64,000 nucleotides of DNA from Ostrinia nubilalis (GCF_963855985.1 NC_087110.1:11523001-11587000), one strand, 5' to 3'. Counted from the first letter of the stretch, positions 22,661-34,156 are shown. The notes: generated by a model not told the origin, from the sequence alone. A program made the numbers and translations.

Positions 22661-23105
22661 ACGCCCTATTCACAAACATTACTATGAGGTCTCACGGTGC
22701 CCGTGAACGCACAGGGTGACACGCGAACCAATCACAGAGCTCTATTATAAATAAATAAATAATAAATAAATAAATCTTTGGACAATTTCACACAGCGCCA
22801 GCTAGCCCCAAAGTAAGCAACTTTTAATGCTTGTGTTATGGGTGCTAGCTTAACGGATATTATTACTTATATACTTTTTTTTAAATACATACATATTATA
22901 CATAGTAACACCCAGACCCGTCACAGAAATTAAAATTCATCACTTCAATTTCTGCCCGGCCGGGAATCGAACCCGGGACCTCTCGGCATAGTAGTCCGTT
23001 CTGAACCACTACACCAAACGGCCGACGACGGCCACCAAACTATTCAATGCTGTGGGGTCGATTTGCTGCTTCACTTATGGAAGCATTGTTTGTAAATACG
23101 GGCGT
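22661..23105 (+). mobile_element. MITE (CGCCCGTATTCACAAAC family) split by a SINE
   Basis: The ends ACGCCCTATTCACAAACATT and GTTTGTAAATACGGGCGT pair as inverted repeats. The interior matches intact copies at 33021-33168 and 59091-59235. A tRNA-headed SINE occupies 22747-23040. Confidence 0.75.
22747..23040 (-). mobile_element. tRNA-derived SINE nested in a MITE
   Basis: Same element as 15699-15980: ATAAATA tail at the left, body, then a head with B-box GGTTCGATTCC on the minus strand. CTATT on each side (22742-22746 and 23040-23044) is the likely target duplication. Confidence 0.8.
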
Positions 23106-23107
23106 TA

Positions 23108-23186
23108 GTACTCCTCCCCAATGCTTTCCATGTTGGCAGGTTGTTAGCGGTCTGCGTCCAGCGCCTTCCTGCTACCTTTACGATGT
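23108..23186 (-). mobile_element. RTE LINE fragment
   Basis: CCCCAATGCTTTCCATGTTG and GCGCCTTCCTGCTACCTTTA match the other ATG-tailed RTE ends, without the tail. Confidence 0.6.
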
Positions 23187-23624
23187 AACTAATTAACCAT
23201 TGTATAATTATTGACACAAAACAAAACAAGTGTATGTTATTTAAACTCATTCAATGGTTCTTTTATCTGTATCTAAACTGTGTAGATACCTCTAAAATCT
23301 ATAAAACAATTTATGTACTTAGCTGTGTCAATGATAACGTCAGCTATCTTCAAACAGACCAAAGCTCGGAGAAGCTTTGAAAGCTCTGGTTTGATAAATA
23401 AGTTTGTAGTCTCGTCCAGTTCCAGATAAAAGCACCAATTTTGTTCTATCTTGAAAGTTGATCTAATTTGTTTCTGGGAAGACCTAATTAATTTAATATT
23501 TTGTCTTACAAAACCTACCTACTGATTAAGAAATAAAAATGACTTCTTCAAATACAGAATATTTTGTCACAAATTACTCATTCTTCAAGTGAAACTTAAC
23601 CTATTCTCTCCTTCATTCTATTCA

Positions 23625-23706
23625 CAAACGATGCTTGCTTAAGTGAAGCAGCAAATCGAAGGCACGCGTTGAATAAGCTTTGTGATTGGTTCGTGTGTGA
23701 CCCTGT
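23625..23706 (-). mobile_element. MITE (CGCCCGTATTCACAAAC family), half copy
   Basis: TATTCACAAACGATGCTTGC through TGATTGGTTCGTGTGTGACC is the right half of the family, inverted. The other terminus is missing. Confidence 0.6.
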
Positions 23707-23859
23707 CCATCCATGGCGTTAAAATACAATGTAAAAAGTTTGTGACGATGACGTTTGTGTTTGTTACTCTTCCACGCATAATCTACCGCACGGATTTTAA
23801 TAAAACTTTTATAAGCTTATAATTTAAGGTAAAGTTTGTGTGCTTTGTATATTTGTTAA

Positions 23860-24772
23860 CCCGGCGTCAATGACGCTGGGTCATATTGACCCGAGGCATT
23901 TTCAAACGTTCATAATTTTTTTTTGCGTCCATTTTGTGGTTCGAGCGTTCGTTTAGCTGGAGATACAACCTCCCTAAGTCCATTCCGTTAGTTAGCTCAG
24001 TGTGACTCCGCTTGCGTAGCAAGATACACAGGCTTCAAATTAAAACGGGTCATTATGACCCGGCGTCATTGGTGGCGCGGTGATTTTGTGACTTACTTTT
24101 ATTCACTTATTTTGTGTTAAGTGCTAGTTTATGTTGTTCTTTTTTAAGTTTTTAGTCAAAATGTCTTTGTTAAATGACCCAGCAAGAATGAAACGTTGCT
24201 AGAAGAGTCGGATTCCGAAAGTGAAAAATTTCAGGCTGTAATAGCCAGAACGTAAAAATGACAACAAAAGTGAAAAGACGCAAGTGATGTGGACTCAGTC
24301 TTTGGTTAATCTCGACCATGCATTAGTACGACACCGGCAAGTGCGTCTTGCCGCATTTACATGCCCAGACCATTTGATTACATACTGCACCAGTTGCAGC
24401 AGTTCCATGGCTCTGAATGATGAAGTAGAAGACTTATCTCATTGTATCTGCATAAAAAAATGTTTTTTATCTCTTTTTCACTATTTAACATTGTTGAATA
24501 CTAAAAATCTTTATCAAAAACCAAAAATATAGACTCATTGTGTTTCTATACACGATTTTTTCATGTTTTGTTTAAAATTTGCAAAAAAATGATTTATGTA
24601 ATGTATTCGTTTTATTTTTGTTTTATTAGCTCAGTAATGAACCCTATATACATGGACAGTAATTAAAATTAAGATTACTTGTTCAATTTCCTAAAAAGTG
24701 ATCGATGAAATTAGGGTCAATATGACCCGGGGTCATCGTCTTTGAAATTATTTTCACGTCATTGGCGCCGGG
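23860..24772 (+). mobile_element. piggyBac-like element, internally deleted (913 bp)
   Basis: TTAA at 23856-23859 and 24773-24776 flank 16-bp inverted ends, CCCGGCGTCAATGACG and CGTCATTGGCGCCGGG, with one mismatch. Short inner repeats of GGTCATATTGACCC type lie near both ends. The interior keeps scraps that look like the two ends of a transposase: an acidic segment (ETLLEESDSESEKFQ, near 24200) and a cysteine-bearing segment (FTCPDHLITYCTSCSSS, near 24356). The catalytic middle is missing, so the copy is non-autonomous. Confidence 0.7.
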
Positions 24773-24776
24773 TTAA

Positions 24777-25250
24777 ATTGTAAGGGGTAATGTCGGGATC
24801 TACTGAACCGATTTTAAAAATTCTTTCACCAATAAAAGCCACATTATCGCTGAGTGTCATAGGTTATATTTTATAAAAAATCTATAAGAAACTGAATTTT
24901 ACGAGGGCGAAGCTTTAGAGAATTAAGTTCATAATTTTGTTTATTTTTTCATAATAATTGAGTTAATTAAGTTAGGAACCCATACAACATTGTTCACTTG
25001 TCCTTGCCTTAATGACTTTTATTGATCACTCCCCAAACTTGTCAGGATAAGGGCGCTAATTAAAACACAAAGGGCCATCGTTATAAATAAAACAGGACTT
25101 TTATCGGTCAACAATAAGCGAACGTTAATTGGGTCCACTTAAATTATTTCATTTCGATGATTAATGTTCAAGTAAATTAATGATACTTCAATATTGGGCT
25201 CTTGACTTTATAGCTGACAATAGTAGCATAGTTTAAGTTGCTCGATACCC
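24777..25250. other. Degenerate dispersed repeat, then unassigned sequence
   Basis: Bases 24795-24905 (ACTGAACCGATTTTAAAAAT to TTTTACGAGGGCGAAGC) look like a decayed relative of the CCCGCG-type dispersed repeats in minus orientation. Related sequence stands on the other side of the TTAA element (23745-23850). The rest shows nothing. Confidence 0.35.
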
Positions 25251-25258
25251 GTTGATTG

Positions 25259-25561
25259 GGGTTAGTAGTAGTTTCGCACGATTAATGTGCGAAACGTCCC
25301 CTTTCAATAATTTTTTTTTTTAGTAGGCCATTCGCCCGGATGTATTAAACGTATTCAAATCGCGTGCGAATCGACTCTCTTTTGAACTAGTAGTATGCGA
25401 TTACTAGTTCTCAAAGGGGTCGATTCGCACCCGTTTTTAATACTTTTTTAATACTTTTGATACATCCGGGCGAAACGCCTACTAAAAAAAAATATTAATA
25501 TTGAAAGGGGACGTTTCGCACATTCGTGCGAAGGAAAATCGTGCGAAACTACTACTAACCC
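25259..25561. mobile_element. Hairpin MITE with 8-bp target duplication (303 bp)
   Basis: The ends GGGTTAGTAGTAGTTTCGCA and TGCGAAACTACTACTAACCC are perfect inverted repeats. Almost the whole element folds on itself, with smaller hairpins inside (TTCGCACGATTAATGTGCGAA). GTTGATTG at 25251-25258 is repeated at 25562-25569. An 8-bp duplication suits hAT or P-like elements, but the termini do not match the usual hAT CAG start. Confidence 0.85.
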
Positions 25562-25904
25562 GTTGATTGCTGGACTAAGTAGTGGTGACAGTTCTAAAAC
25601 AAGCATACACTTACCTGGAGAGGTTAACAGGTTAAAAAATACTATTCCCACCTCTCTTTCCCACCGCTGCAACTCCTGTGTAGCCAGGATCTACAGCTTG
25701 ACCGCCAATAAAAACCCAGAAAGTGAAGATCTAGTTTGTCCCGGGGGAATATTAAACTGTCATTGGACCCGCAACGAAATTAAACAGAAGAATATAGGAG
25801 TTCGAAGTTAAGGTTCGATTTTCCTCCAGTGCAAAGCGGAGCGAGAGAACACTTGTTTAATGTTGATCGCTACTACCTGTGAAGAACGCACTTCTTAAAC
25901 AAGC

Positions 25905-26163
25905 TTCGTTCGTTTCAGCCATTTAACGTCAACTGCTGGACAAAGGCCTCCTCTAAGGTTTTCCACAATGAACGGTCCTGCGCTGCCCGCATCCAGGCTC
26001 TTCTCGCGACCTTCACCAGATCGTCGGTCCACCTAGTAAGAGTGGGCAAGTGTCAAGTGGCAGTGGGCGGGGCACATAGCTCGTAGAGACGATGGCCGTT
26101 GGGGCAGAAAAGTTCTCGAGTGGCGACCACGGGCTGGAAGACGTAGCGTGGGCAGGCCTCCTT
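25905..26163 (-). mobile_element. RTE LINE 3' end with inverted 5' part
   Basis: Bases 25905-26040 are minus-oriented with the GAAC tail at the left. Bases 26041-26163 hold the next upstream part of the same LINE but in plus orientation (TGGCAGTGGGCGGGGCACAT to GGGCAGGCCTCC). This is the layout left by twin priming. Confidence 0.75.
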
Positions 26164-26165
26164 AA

Positions 26166-26555
26166 ACAAGCATACTTGTAGATATTTAGCTTACCAGCCG
26201 GGCTAGGATGCGCGTTGTACCAAAATCTTATCGACGATTATAGATACCTCGCCTATATTACTGACAATTTGATATGCCAACGACGAGGAAAGGCAGTGTT
26301 TAAAAAATACTTTTGGATCTAGTGTACCTTTATTTCTCCAAGCACTGGACCCTAAAAATAAAAACGTAAAGCGTGAGACACCGTTTAGTACAACAAAGCC
26401 GTCGCAGTAAATCCCAATAACTATGTAAATGGGTCATCTATTTTAATTAGCGTCCAGAGTTCTTGCTTCGTTTGATGTATGTTGTCTACAGAGTGAAAAC
26501 GCTTAGAGGCGGCACCTTTCTTAATTAATTGTTTAGCTTTTCATTTGTTTCCATT
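26166..26555. other. Unassigned sequence
   Basis: Nothing recognised. Confidence 0.3.
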
Positions 26556-26914
26556 CCTAAGAACCGGTTTCCACTAAGATCTTGTCCAGGAGGGCGAATT
26601 CGCCGCGAATGTCTTCGCGCGAACACGAGCGTACCTATGTATATCGAGAATTACGCGCGAATTTACAACTCGCGCGTGTCTTGTGGACGCAATGTATTGG
26701 CTGCTAGTATTTCGCGGAGAATTCGCTCTCCTGGACCAGGTCTAAGGCGGAGTAGAGTGGAGCGGAGATTTATTTTATTTCACTTCTCTTCTCCGCTCCG
26801 CACTGCTCTACACCGCGCCGCGTCGCCGCCACTGTCAAATTATATAAAAAAAATTGACGGCCTGACAATTCTCCGCTTTGCTCCGCTCCGCTTTGGTGGA
26901 AACTGGGCCTTAGG
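26556..26914. mobile_element. GC-rich MITE (359 bp)
   Basis: CCTAAGAACCGGTTTCCAC on the left pairs with GTGGAAACTGGGCCTTAGG on the right. The inside is GC-rich, with repeated CGCGAA and CCGCTCCGC motifs that also pair (GAGTGGAGCGGAG with CTCCGCTCCGC). A 133-codon open frame across it is a by-product of composition. Confidence 0.65.
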
Positions 26915-27457
26915 TACAAATATGGTATAGTCTGGACTCTCCTTTAGAGACTCTTTCACAACTTATAAAGTTCCTGATAGACTGTTATGAACTTACCTAT
27001 TAGATCAAACTAAGGTGGTTACAACATAGGGACAATGTCACCGGTTCGTGATAAAGTTTTAGAAAGTTTGATTTCTGACAATAATAAAATCTTAACTAAC
27101 AATTAACAAAGTAGGCTGTTTAGGTACTGGTCCATTTGTGAAATATTTCTGAAGCCTGTGAAATCTAAAGTAATGAAATAATTGTTTTAAACTTTCATGG
27201 TCACTAACAAATTAAGTTACATTGTAGCAATCCCTTTTATGCTACCTACTTTTTATTAATTTGGCAAAACTTTATCCTAATGCTATCTTTTTTTTTCATG
27301 TGCTCTAAAAGTTCCAAATACAAATAAACAATTTGAATTTCTATTAATTGTGAAAGATCTATGCATTCATAGGTCTATGACAGCTCGTTTGCCCGTCTCG
27401 ATTTAATTGGTAGATTCTTTGGAAGATATCGATTCGTTTGCTCCCAAATCTACATAC
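26915..27457. other. Unassigned AT-rich sequence
   Basis: Nothing recognised. Confidence 0.3.
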
Positions 27458-27955
27458 GGTATAGTCGGACACAAAAATAAAACAAATAAAATTTACACAA
27501 AAATATTGAATTTTTATGATGGTCCCATACAAATACTGTATCTTTAAGGTTTTTTTTAACTTTCTATTGAATGAAATTATCACTGATTTCATTTTTGCAC
27601 CTAGCTGTAATAAGAAGAGAAAACTTAAAAAAATATATTCTTCAAAGGAAACATTTTAATGACTGTTGTAGTATGCATTACCTAATTCAAAAGAGTCAGG
27701 AGTCCTCCATTTGAGTCAGTTTCGAGAGTTGTTAATTTAGGAAGTTTATTATTTCAATGAACACTGTTTAAGGTGTAAGAATAATAATATTTCAATTCCA
27801 CGGCAATTTCTCAGTAGTTTTTCAGTGTTTTTATAAAAAATAGATGATCAAAGTGCCATTATAGATTTGATTTTATTGTTTTGTATTTTTTGAAGTTTTT
27901 ATTTGACTGTTTTTTTTTTTGTAAACGCAATGCATTTTATTTGTCCGACTGTACC
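27458..27955. mobile_element. Candidate TIR element (498 bp)
   Basis: GGTATAGTCGGACACAAAAA on the left is matched by the inverted TTTGTCCGACTGTACC on the right, with one mismatch in the first 14 bases. The similarity continues as AATAAAAT. No clear target duplication was found, and it is non-coding. Confidence 0.45.
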
Positions 27956-28189
27956 CCTAAAGGTTCTGTCCGAACATGCAGAGTGGTATTATAATTATTT
28001 AAACAATTTTATTTCAACGCCCGAGCCGTTTGATGTTTCGTAATGGAATTTCTGTTTGTTCAAATTTGTTTATGTATTGGGTTTTTTGTACAAAAAAATA
28101 TATATTTTTAGAATAGGCTCTAGGTACCTGCTTTGTGTATATTTTATACATTTGAAATTTAATGAATTTATCCTTTCTTTTAATATTTT

Positions 28190-28392
28190 AGACTAGCGGC
28201 CCCCCGCGACTTCGTACGCTTGGATTCCGTTTTACCCCCTCAGGGGAGGAGTTTCGTAAAATCCTTTCTTAGCGGATGCACGTCATAACATCTACCTGCA
28301 TGCCAAATTTCAGCCCGCCGTCCAGTGGTTTGGGCTTGCGTTGATAAATCACTATGTCAATCAGTCACCTTTGAGTTACATATATTTAGATT
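28190..28392 (+). repeat. Dispersed short repeat, family B
   Basis: GACTAGCGGCCCCCCGCGAC to TTGAGTTACATATATTTAGA. It is the same subfamily as the copy at 46150-46341. Confidence 0.7.
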
Positions 28393-28610
28393 ATAAAAAT
28401 AAGGTTTTAAAGGTAATCTTTATGTTATTTGCTACATAAAAATATCAACTGGAAATTCACAGTCATAGTGTATAAATAATCGCCAAAGGTGCTAAGTTTT
28501 TTTCCTTCTTTCTAATATGAGTTTAAAAAATATACTTTCTTCATGCAAATAATATATGCCTACACGCAAGAACTGTCCCGCATTCTGTCGCCGACAAAAC
28601 ACAATGGCGG

Positions 28611-28690
28611 TTAAGTGACTCCCGCTAGAAGATGGCGACTTCCGCTTCCGGTAGCGGACAATGAGTACAGCCTACCGCGATTAGTGCGTT
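28611..28690 (+). promoter_or_regulatory. GC-rich Pho/YY1- and ETS-like site cluster (left copy)
   Basis: AATGGCGG, AAGATGGCG and CTTCCGCTTCCGG occur within about 80 bases, the kind of sites seen in housekeeping promoters. The same cluster is in the right arm at 46440-46530. No transcript is known from here. Confidence 0.25.
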
Positions 28691-28768
28691 CATGTCTGAA
28701 CTTTCGAGGTAGGGGAGCTTTTATGCATATGGCATAGGTAGGTACGAGTATGTATGTAATTTGAAACA

Positions 28769-29037
28769 CTAGCGGCCGCCTGCGACTTCGTACGCGTGGA
28801 TCCCGTGTTACCCCCTTCATCTATCTTACGCGGTTTAGATTTTTTCATACAAATGTTTTTTCCCACTAACTCCCGTTCCCGTGGGAATTTCGGCAATTCC
28901 TTTCTTAGTGCACCTCTACGGTACCTAAGCAACGTCCCTTCTAAATTTCAAGTGCCTACGTTTAGCCGCTTAGGCTGTGCGTTGATATGTCAGTCAGTCA
29001 GTCAGTCAGTCAGTTTCTCCTTTTATATATTTAGATG
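28769..29037 (+). repeat. Dispersed short repeat, family B
   Basis: ACTAGCGGCCGCCTGCGACT to a CAGT run and TTTATATATTTAGATG. It stands at the position matching the family B copy in the right arm, but its core differs. Confidence 0.65.
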
Positions 29038-29198
29038 AATTTTTTGAAAGATGTATCAAAAAATCCTAGAAAAGGTTGTCTACAGAAATGCGGAAACGGA
29101 AAACAATAAAAAACTAAGCCCATACATGAACTTGCCATCATCATCATCATTATAATTAACCGACTTCAAAAAAAGGAGGAGGTTCTCAATTCGAGTGT

Positions 29199-29303
29199 AT
29201 TTTTTAGCCACAGGACGTCTGCTAAACATCAGCAATCTCGGCAGCGGCCTATATTCAGCGCCTTCTTGCTACCTATAAGGTTGTCGGTCCACCTTGCATT
29301 AAT
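29199..29303 (-). mobile_element. Decayed RTE LINE 3' end
   Basis: CCACAGGACGTCTGCTAAAC and GCCTTCTTGCTACCTATAAG match the RTE end at 45935-46055 in the right arm, so this insertion predates the arm duplication. Confidence 0.55.
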
Positions 29304-29859
29304 TTTATTACTGCAGTAGATACTAATAGACATGACGATTACAAAATTTATCGTCGCGGCATCGACTACTACTATTATTTCAACTAATATTTTCAGACGT
29401 ATGTATAACGTGTCTGTATGAAATAACTGATAACATTATTATGACAAAGATAGATTATAACAACTCCCTTTTCGGTATAAACCTATTGTTCGCGTATGCA
29501 AGAAACTTTTCACCATAAAATAAGTCAATTAAGCCATATAGAGTCAGGTCATAGGTCGTCTCGTGCGGACCCGATCTATTGTAACGCGATACTATAATGG
29601 TCTTTATTGGCTATTGTTAAGAAACAGGCATTTTTATTGATTTCCAAAGCTGCGATGCCCTATTACGAAATATATTTTCGATAAAAATACATTTACTGTC
29701 TCTCTCACTCATTTGTGAATGATAGAGACGGTTATAGTCGGTTTCAATTTTTCAGAATACAATGTAAGGTGTTGATGTCAAGTAAGTATAGTGTGTTGGA
29801 ACATGCATGGTAAATTCAGTGAACTGCTCCTGAATCGAATGTACCTACTACTACTATTT

Positions 29860-30075
29860 CTATTTATTTATATTAACCGGCAGACAGTGGTGACTGAGTT
29901 TGTTGCGGCGCTTCTTCTCAGCACTTGCCAAATGTTGGTCTCGAAGCGCTGGTAGGGTAAAAAGATTATGAGACATGTAGAGGCTCCTTAAGAGCAAAAT
30001 GACGATTTGTAAGAACTATTAATTATTAGACTAAACAAATAAAGAAATTTTGACTTAGACTTTGACTTTGACGTT
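29860..30075 (+). mobile_element. LINE 3' UTR with TTTGACT tail
   Basis: A block beginning CCGGCAGACAGTGGTGACTG ends with AATAAAGAAATTTTGACTTA and a TTTGACT-type tail, as in several lepidopteran LINEs. It is absent from the right arm, so it was inserted after the arms formed. Confidence 0.6.
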
Positions 30076-30343
30076 GAACGTCAATCAGTGAATGATGATG
30101 ATGACTTGATTTTCAAGACGTTTTTATACATGAATGTGTAATGAATATTATTTCAAATGTCTTTGTAACGCAGTGCGTCGGTACGAGTTATTCCGTATTC
30201 ATTCTATGACGTCTCATCCTTCTCAATAATTTTTCGGGTTGGGTACATGATCTGTAAAATATTTATTAAAATAACAATAAATAATTAATCTCCATTTTTC
30301 CTAATCTTAGCATATTGTACAGAGAAGAAGAGCTACATATTAA

Positions 30344-31399
30344 CCCATTTAGACCGATAAATATTTTTGTGAATAAAAATTGATTTTTCAGCAAGAACTT
30401 ACAAAGGGAAGCATAAAAAACATGAAAAAAATATTTTAAAAAATAATCCACAAAAAGGGGGCCGTGGGGAGCCCGTACCATATAGGGTACAGTAGGTCTA
30501 TATGCATGCAAAATATTCTAGTTGTTCAAAGGAGGTTTTTAAGTATTTTTGTATGATTTAAAATTAAAATAAAATTACATAGTCACCATTATCACACTTG
30601 GCATACTTTGTAAGACGTTTTCTGTAGCACTAACCACATTTGGTTCTTTTTTCCTACCTTCTCCGAAGTTAGTGAGGATAGCTGAAGAAGACCTGGCTTC
30701 TTCTGACTTCTCATGTTTATTACTATCAATAACCGCATTTAACAATACGACGACGGAAATTTAGAAAAACCATCAAAGAAAACTTTGAGGGTTATTATTT
30801 ACATTGACACTATCTTTATCGCCTAAATCTTCGTCAGTCTGATCATTATTAGTGGCCATCTGACAAGAAGCAGTAGAAAAATAACAAGATTGCTTTATGT
30901 TTGCTAAAATTATCAATTTTTTCAAGAGTTGTGGCAATATAGTGAAGCATCAATAGTCTAAACAAAGAAAAATAATAAAAATATAATTATATTTTCTTGC
31001 ATGATTTGCTTATGCATAGACCTACTGTACCTTATACGGTACACCTATTTTAGACTAGAAAAAATGGCATCAAAATAATTTCAATAATAATTTGTTTATA
31101 GTCATGATATCTATTATACTCTATTTTTTAAATAAAATTGATAAATAATATAATTTACCCTAAATAATAAGAAATATGCCTTCTTTAATACAATGTAAAT
31201 ATTTTTTTAGTTTTCTGTTGAGGAATTTCAAAAATATATCCGAAACCACTTGTTAAAACGTATTTTTAAATATTATTATGTAAAATAATCACTTTAAGCT
31301 TACTGTCACATTAATTTTTACAAAATAACAACAGTTAGGTACTTCAAAATATTTTCAAAAAGATACCGTACCCTATGTGGTACGGTAGGTCTAAATGGG
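30344..31399 (-). mobile_element. piggyBac-like element, internally deleted (1056 bp)
   Basis: TTAA at 30340-30343 and 31400-31403 flank perfect 12-bp inverted ends CCCATTTAGACC / GGTCTAAATGGG. Near both ends lie inner palindromic repeats (CCGTACCATATAGGGTAC and TACCGTACCCTATGTGGTAC). On the minus strand an ATG at 30859 opens a short acidic frame, and near 30665-30575 a Cys/Lys/Arg-rich stretch resembles the C-terminal zinc-binding tail of piggyBac transposases, with one stop. The catalytic part is gone. The right arm has no element at this place. Confidence 0.75.
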
Positions 31400-31467
31400 T
31401 TAATTTGTTTATAAGCGATTTTTCATATTACCCATTTTGTGATTTAATTTGATTTTTCATATTACCC

Positions 31468-31642
31468 GAGCCGGAAGACGTAGCGTAGGCAGGCCTCCCA
31501 CTAGGTGGACTGACGATCTGGTGAAGGTCGCGGGAGGCGCCTGGATGCGAGCGGCGCAGGACCGGTCTTTGTGGAAATCCTTGGGGGAGGCTTTTGTCCA
31601 GCCGTGGACGTCTTTCGGCTGAAACGAACGAACGAACGAACC
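31468..31642 (+). mobile_element. RTE LINE 3' end, (GAAC)n-tailed
   Basis: CGAGCCGGAAGACGTAGCGT through the GRPPTRW-type tip to GAACGAACGAACGAAC. It is absent from the right arm. Confidence 0.8.
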
Positions 31643-32425
31643 CATTTTGTACAGGCTAATTAACGTACTTCTCATAATATTTCTAAGCTATCAATATAGC
31701 TATAAGCACGAGTAATACAAATCACAGAAAACTAATTACCTACCAAGACTTCCAATAATTAATTCGTGTTGTATAAACTTAGTTTCTGATTTCTTCCTAA
31801 CGTTATTCAAAGTCAGGCCTTTCCAGCAAATGTTAGTATCAAATTACTAATATGCTAGAAACGAAATTAATTTATTCCATCAGCTCACATTCGCTTATTT
31901 GGAATAATCTGTAGTCAAAGGAATTTCTGCTCCCAGTTCGATAAAGCTCTTTGGTGATTTAGTATTCAGTAGCATACATTTTAGAATTTGGCGTGCCATT
32001 TTCAGTACGTAATATTTCGATTTGATATTTAATTAATTTAATTAATAGGTATCTTATAAACAAAGTGCCACTATTACACCAAATCGTCTTAGACCCATAT
32101 AATGAGAACGCTTTCAGGTAGTCGGGACTTCGAGTCTTTCAGGTATCCTACACTACGTTTGCAGATAAATGGTCTCTATTATGAAAATGGCTGCCAAAAG
32201 ACCTCGTCATACCTCGTAGGTTTATGAATGACATTTTTTTCTGCAAGTTACTGGGAGGATGCGCCTCCTTAGGTCACCACTGGTACAACTGGACATAATA
32301 CATCATCATCATCTTCTCTAATTTACCAGAGCCAAATGGAGCATTTGGCCTGCAGTCGCCTCTTACGACATCCACAGGCAGAACGATCAGGGCGTATGGA
32401 TCCGGCAGGGTAGAATAGGACTTAA

Positions 32426-32635
32426 TCATCATCATCATCATTTCAGCCATAAGACGTCCACTGCTGAACATAGGCCACCCCCAATGTTTTCCATGTTAAT
32501 CGATTGGTAGCCTGCGTCCAGCGGTTCCCTGCTACCTTTATGATGTCGTCGGTCCACCTTATGGGTGGACGTCCCTCGCTGCGTTTTTCGGTACGCGGCC
32601 TCCATTCCAGAACCTTGCTGCCCCATCGACCGTCA
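32426..32635 (-). mobile_element. RTE LINE 3' end, ATG-tailed (left arm)
   Basis: A CAT run at the left, then TTTCAGCCATAAGACGTCCA, to CTTGCTGCCCCATCGACCGT. It is present at the mirror position 43990-44199. Confidence 0.8.
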
Positions 32636-33020
32636 GTGTACTATGTGCTACATAATACATAGAACAAAGTGAATACTATAATATAAGTAAATGTAACCTC
32701 AGAACAAACTCCATATTTTAATCTTGGAAGTTCCCGGCATAGGAAATTTCCCGGTTACCTACACACTGGTTTATGGTGCGATCGTGACTTGGCACTCGCT
32801 AACAAGGATGTTCGGGCGCGGGTTCACTGCTTGAGCGGAGCGGGGTTGATTAAAACTCCTAATTGTCACTGAGTAAATTTTAAGTATGTATCAAATCCTT
32901 TTCTCGCTAATTTTCTTTCAAGCCAACATTACGACAAAAAGTGATATAATGTCAAGTAGGTAATCATCTCTGTCCGTCAAGCCAATTTTATATTGTCTAA
33001 GAGTGAGAGTTATGAGTCTG

Positions 33021-33168
33021 ACGCCCGTATTTACAAACACTACTATGAGGTCTCACAGTGCGCGTGGACGCACAGGGTGACATACGAACCAATCACAGAG
33101 CTCTATTCAACGCTGTGCGTTCGATTTGCTGCTTCATTTATGCAAGCATCGTTTGTGAATACGGGCGT
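33021..33168 (+). mobile_element. MITE (CGCCCGTATTCACAAAC family), intact (left arm)
   Basis: ACGCCCGTATTTACAAACAC and GTTTGTGAATACGGGCGT are the inverted ends of a 148-bp element. The mirror copy is 43457-43604. Confidence 0.8.
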
Positions 33169-34156
33169 GAGTTCACTTTTAATGTACTTTACCTACTCAC
33201 AAAATTATTGACGGTGTCAATTGACGCAGCCTATAGTTATTTTGCAACGAATTGCGAAAAAGCCAAGTTCAAGTGGCAGTAAGTAGGGCTCAGCTATAAG
33301 CTTGTAGGACCAATGATGGCCCGTGGGCCAGAAACGCTCAGTTCTCATTATAGTGATGACTAGGTGGACTATAGACCTGGTCAAGTTTAAAGGGAGTGCC
33401 TATATCCACGCAGTTTAGAACCAGTCGCAATAATTCCTGGAAGAGAGGCCTTTGACTAGTAGACGCACAGTATGTTATGAGACTGTATAATCGGACATTC
33501 TCATTTATTTGATGAACCGTATAGAGCTCAGTTATACAAACATGATAGTAAAACTCCCGTTTGAAAATTCCAAGTAGTTTTCGCGGTATAAAAATTCAAA
33601 GTTACCTATTTTTTTACTTCAAAATTATGCAAAAATATTCTCACTCGTTAACTTATAACATTTAATTCAGAATTGTTATAATACTTCATAGAGCTCTTAA
33701 AACTACACGTAATAAGCGTATTAAGTGCTTCGTAAACGCATTCAGTTAATTAGGAAAAATGATTTTAGTGATTTTTGTTTTTATTTTTTTTCTCAATTAT
33801 ACCTTAATATATGCAAACATTTTTAATTGCAAGATATAGTCTGATATTTAATCTAATTGCATAAAAAAAATCCGCTTTAAATTCCGTGATATATTTGAGG
33901 AAAATCAAATTGAAAATATGCGCCATATAGAATTGTAAATTTCCCATCACTTTTTAATAGCAATATTTCTTTTGGATGTTTAAAATCATCAGCTCGATTG
34001 TACCAAATTATTGTATTGACATTCGATTTACATAGGTTTCAAATCGATGAGAAAATTATTAAAGGTAGGATAAATTCGACTTCCTAGATTTGTTTACATA
34101 CTTTTTTTAGTTAGTTACTTACATACAACTTAAGTTAATATAAGAGTGTTAAAAAA

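Noticed and set aside
26529..26930. 133-codon open frame
   Set aside because: It spans a GC-rich MITE with few stop codons; composition explains the frame.
30266..30511. 81-codon minus-strand frame
   Set aside because: It runs across the left border of the TTAA element, so it is a composite of two unrelated sequences.
32993..33282. Overlapping open frames repeated identically at 43343-43632
   Set aside because: Their conservation comes from the near-identity of the palindrome arms. Half of each frame is a MITE, and no coding feature is visible.
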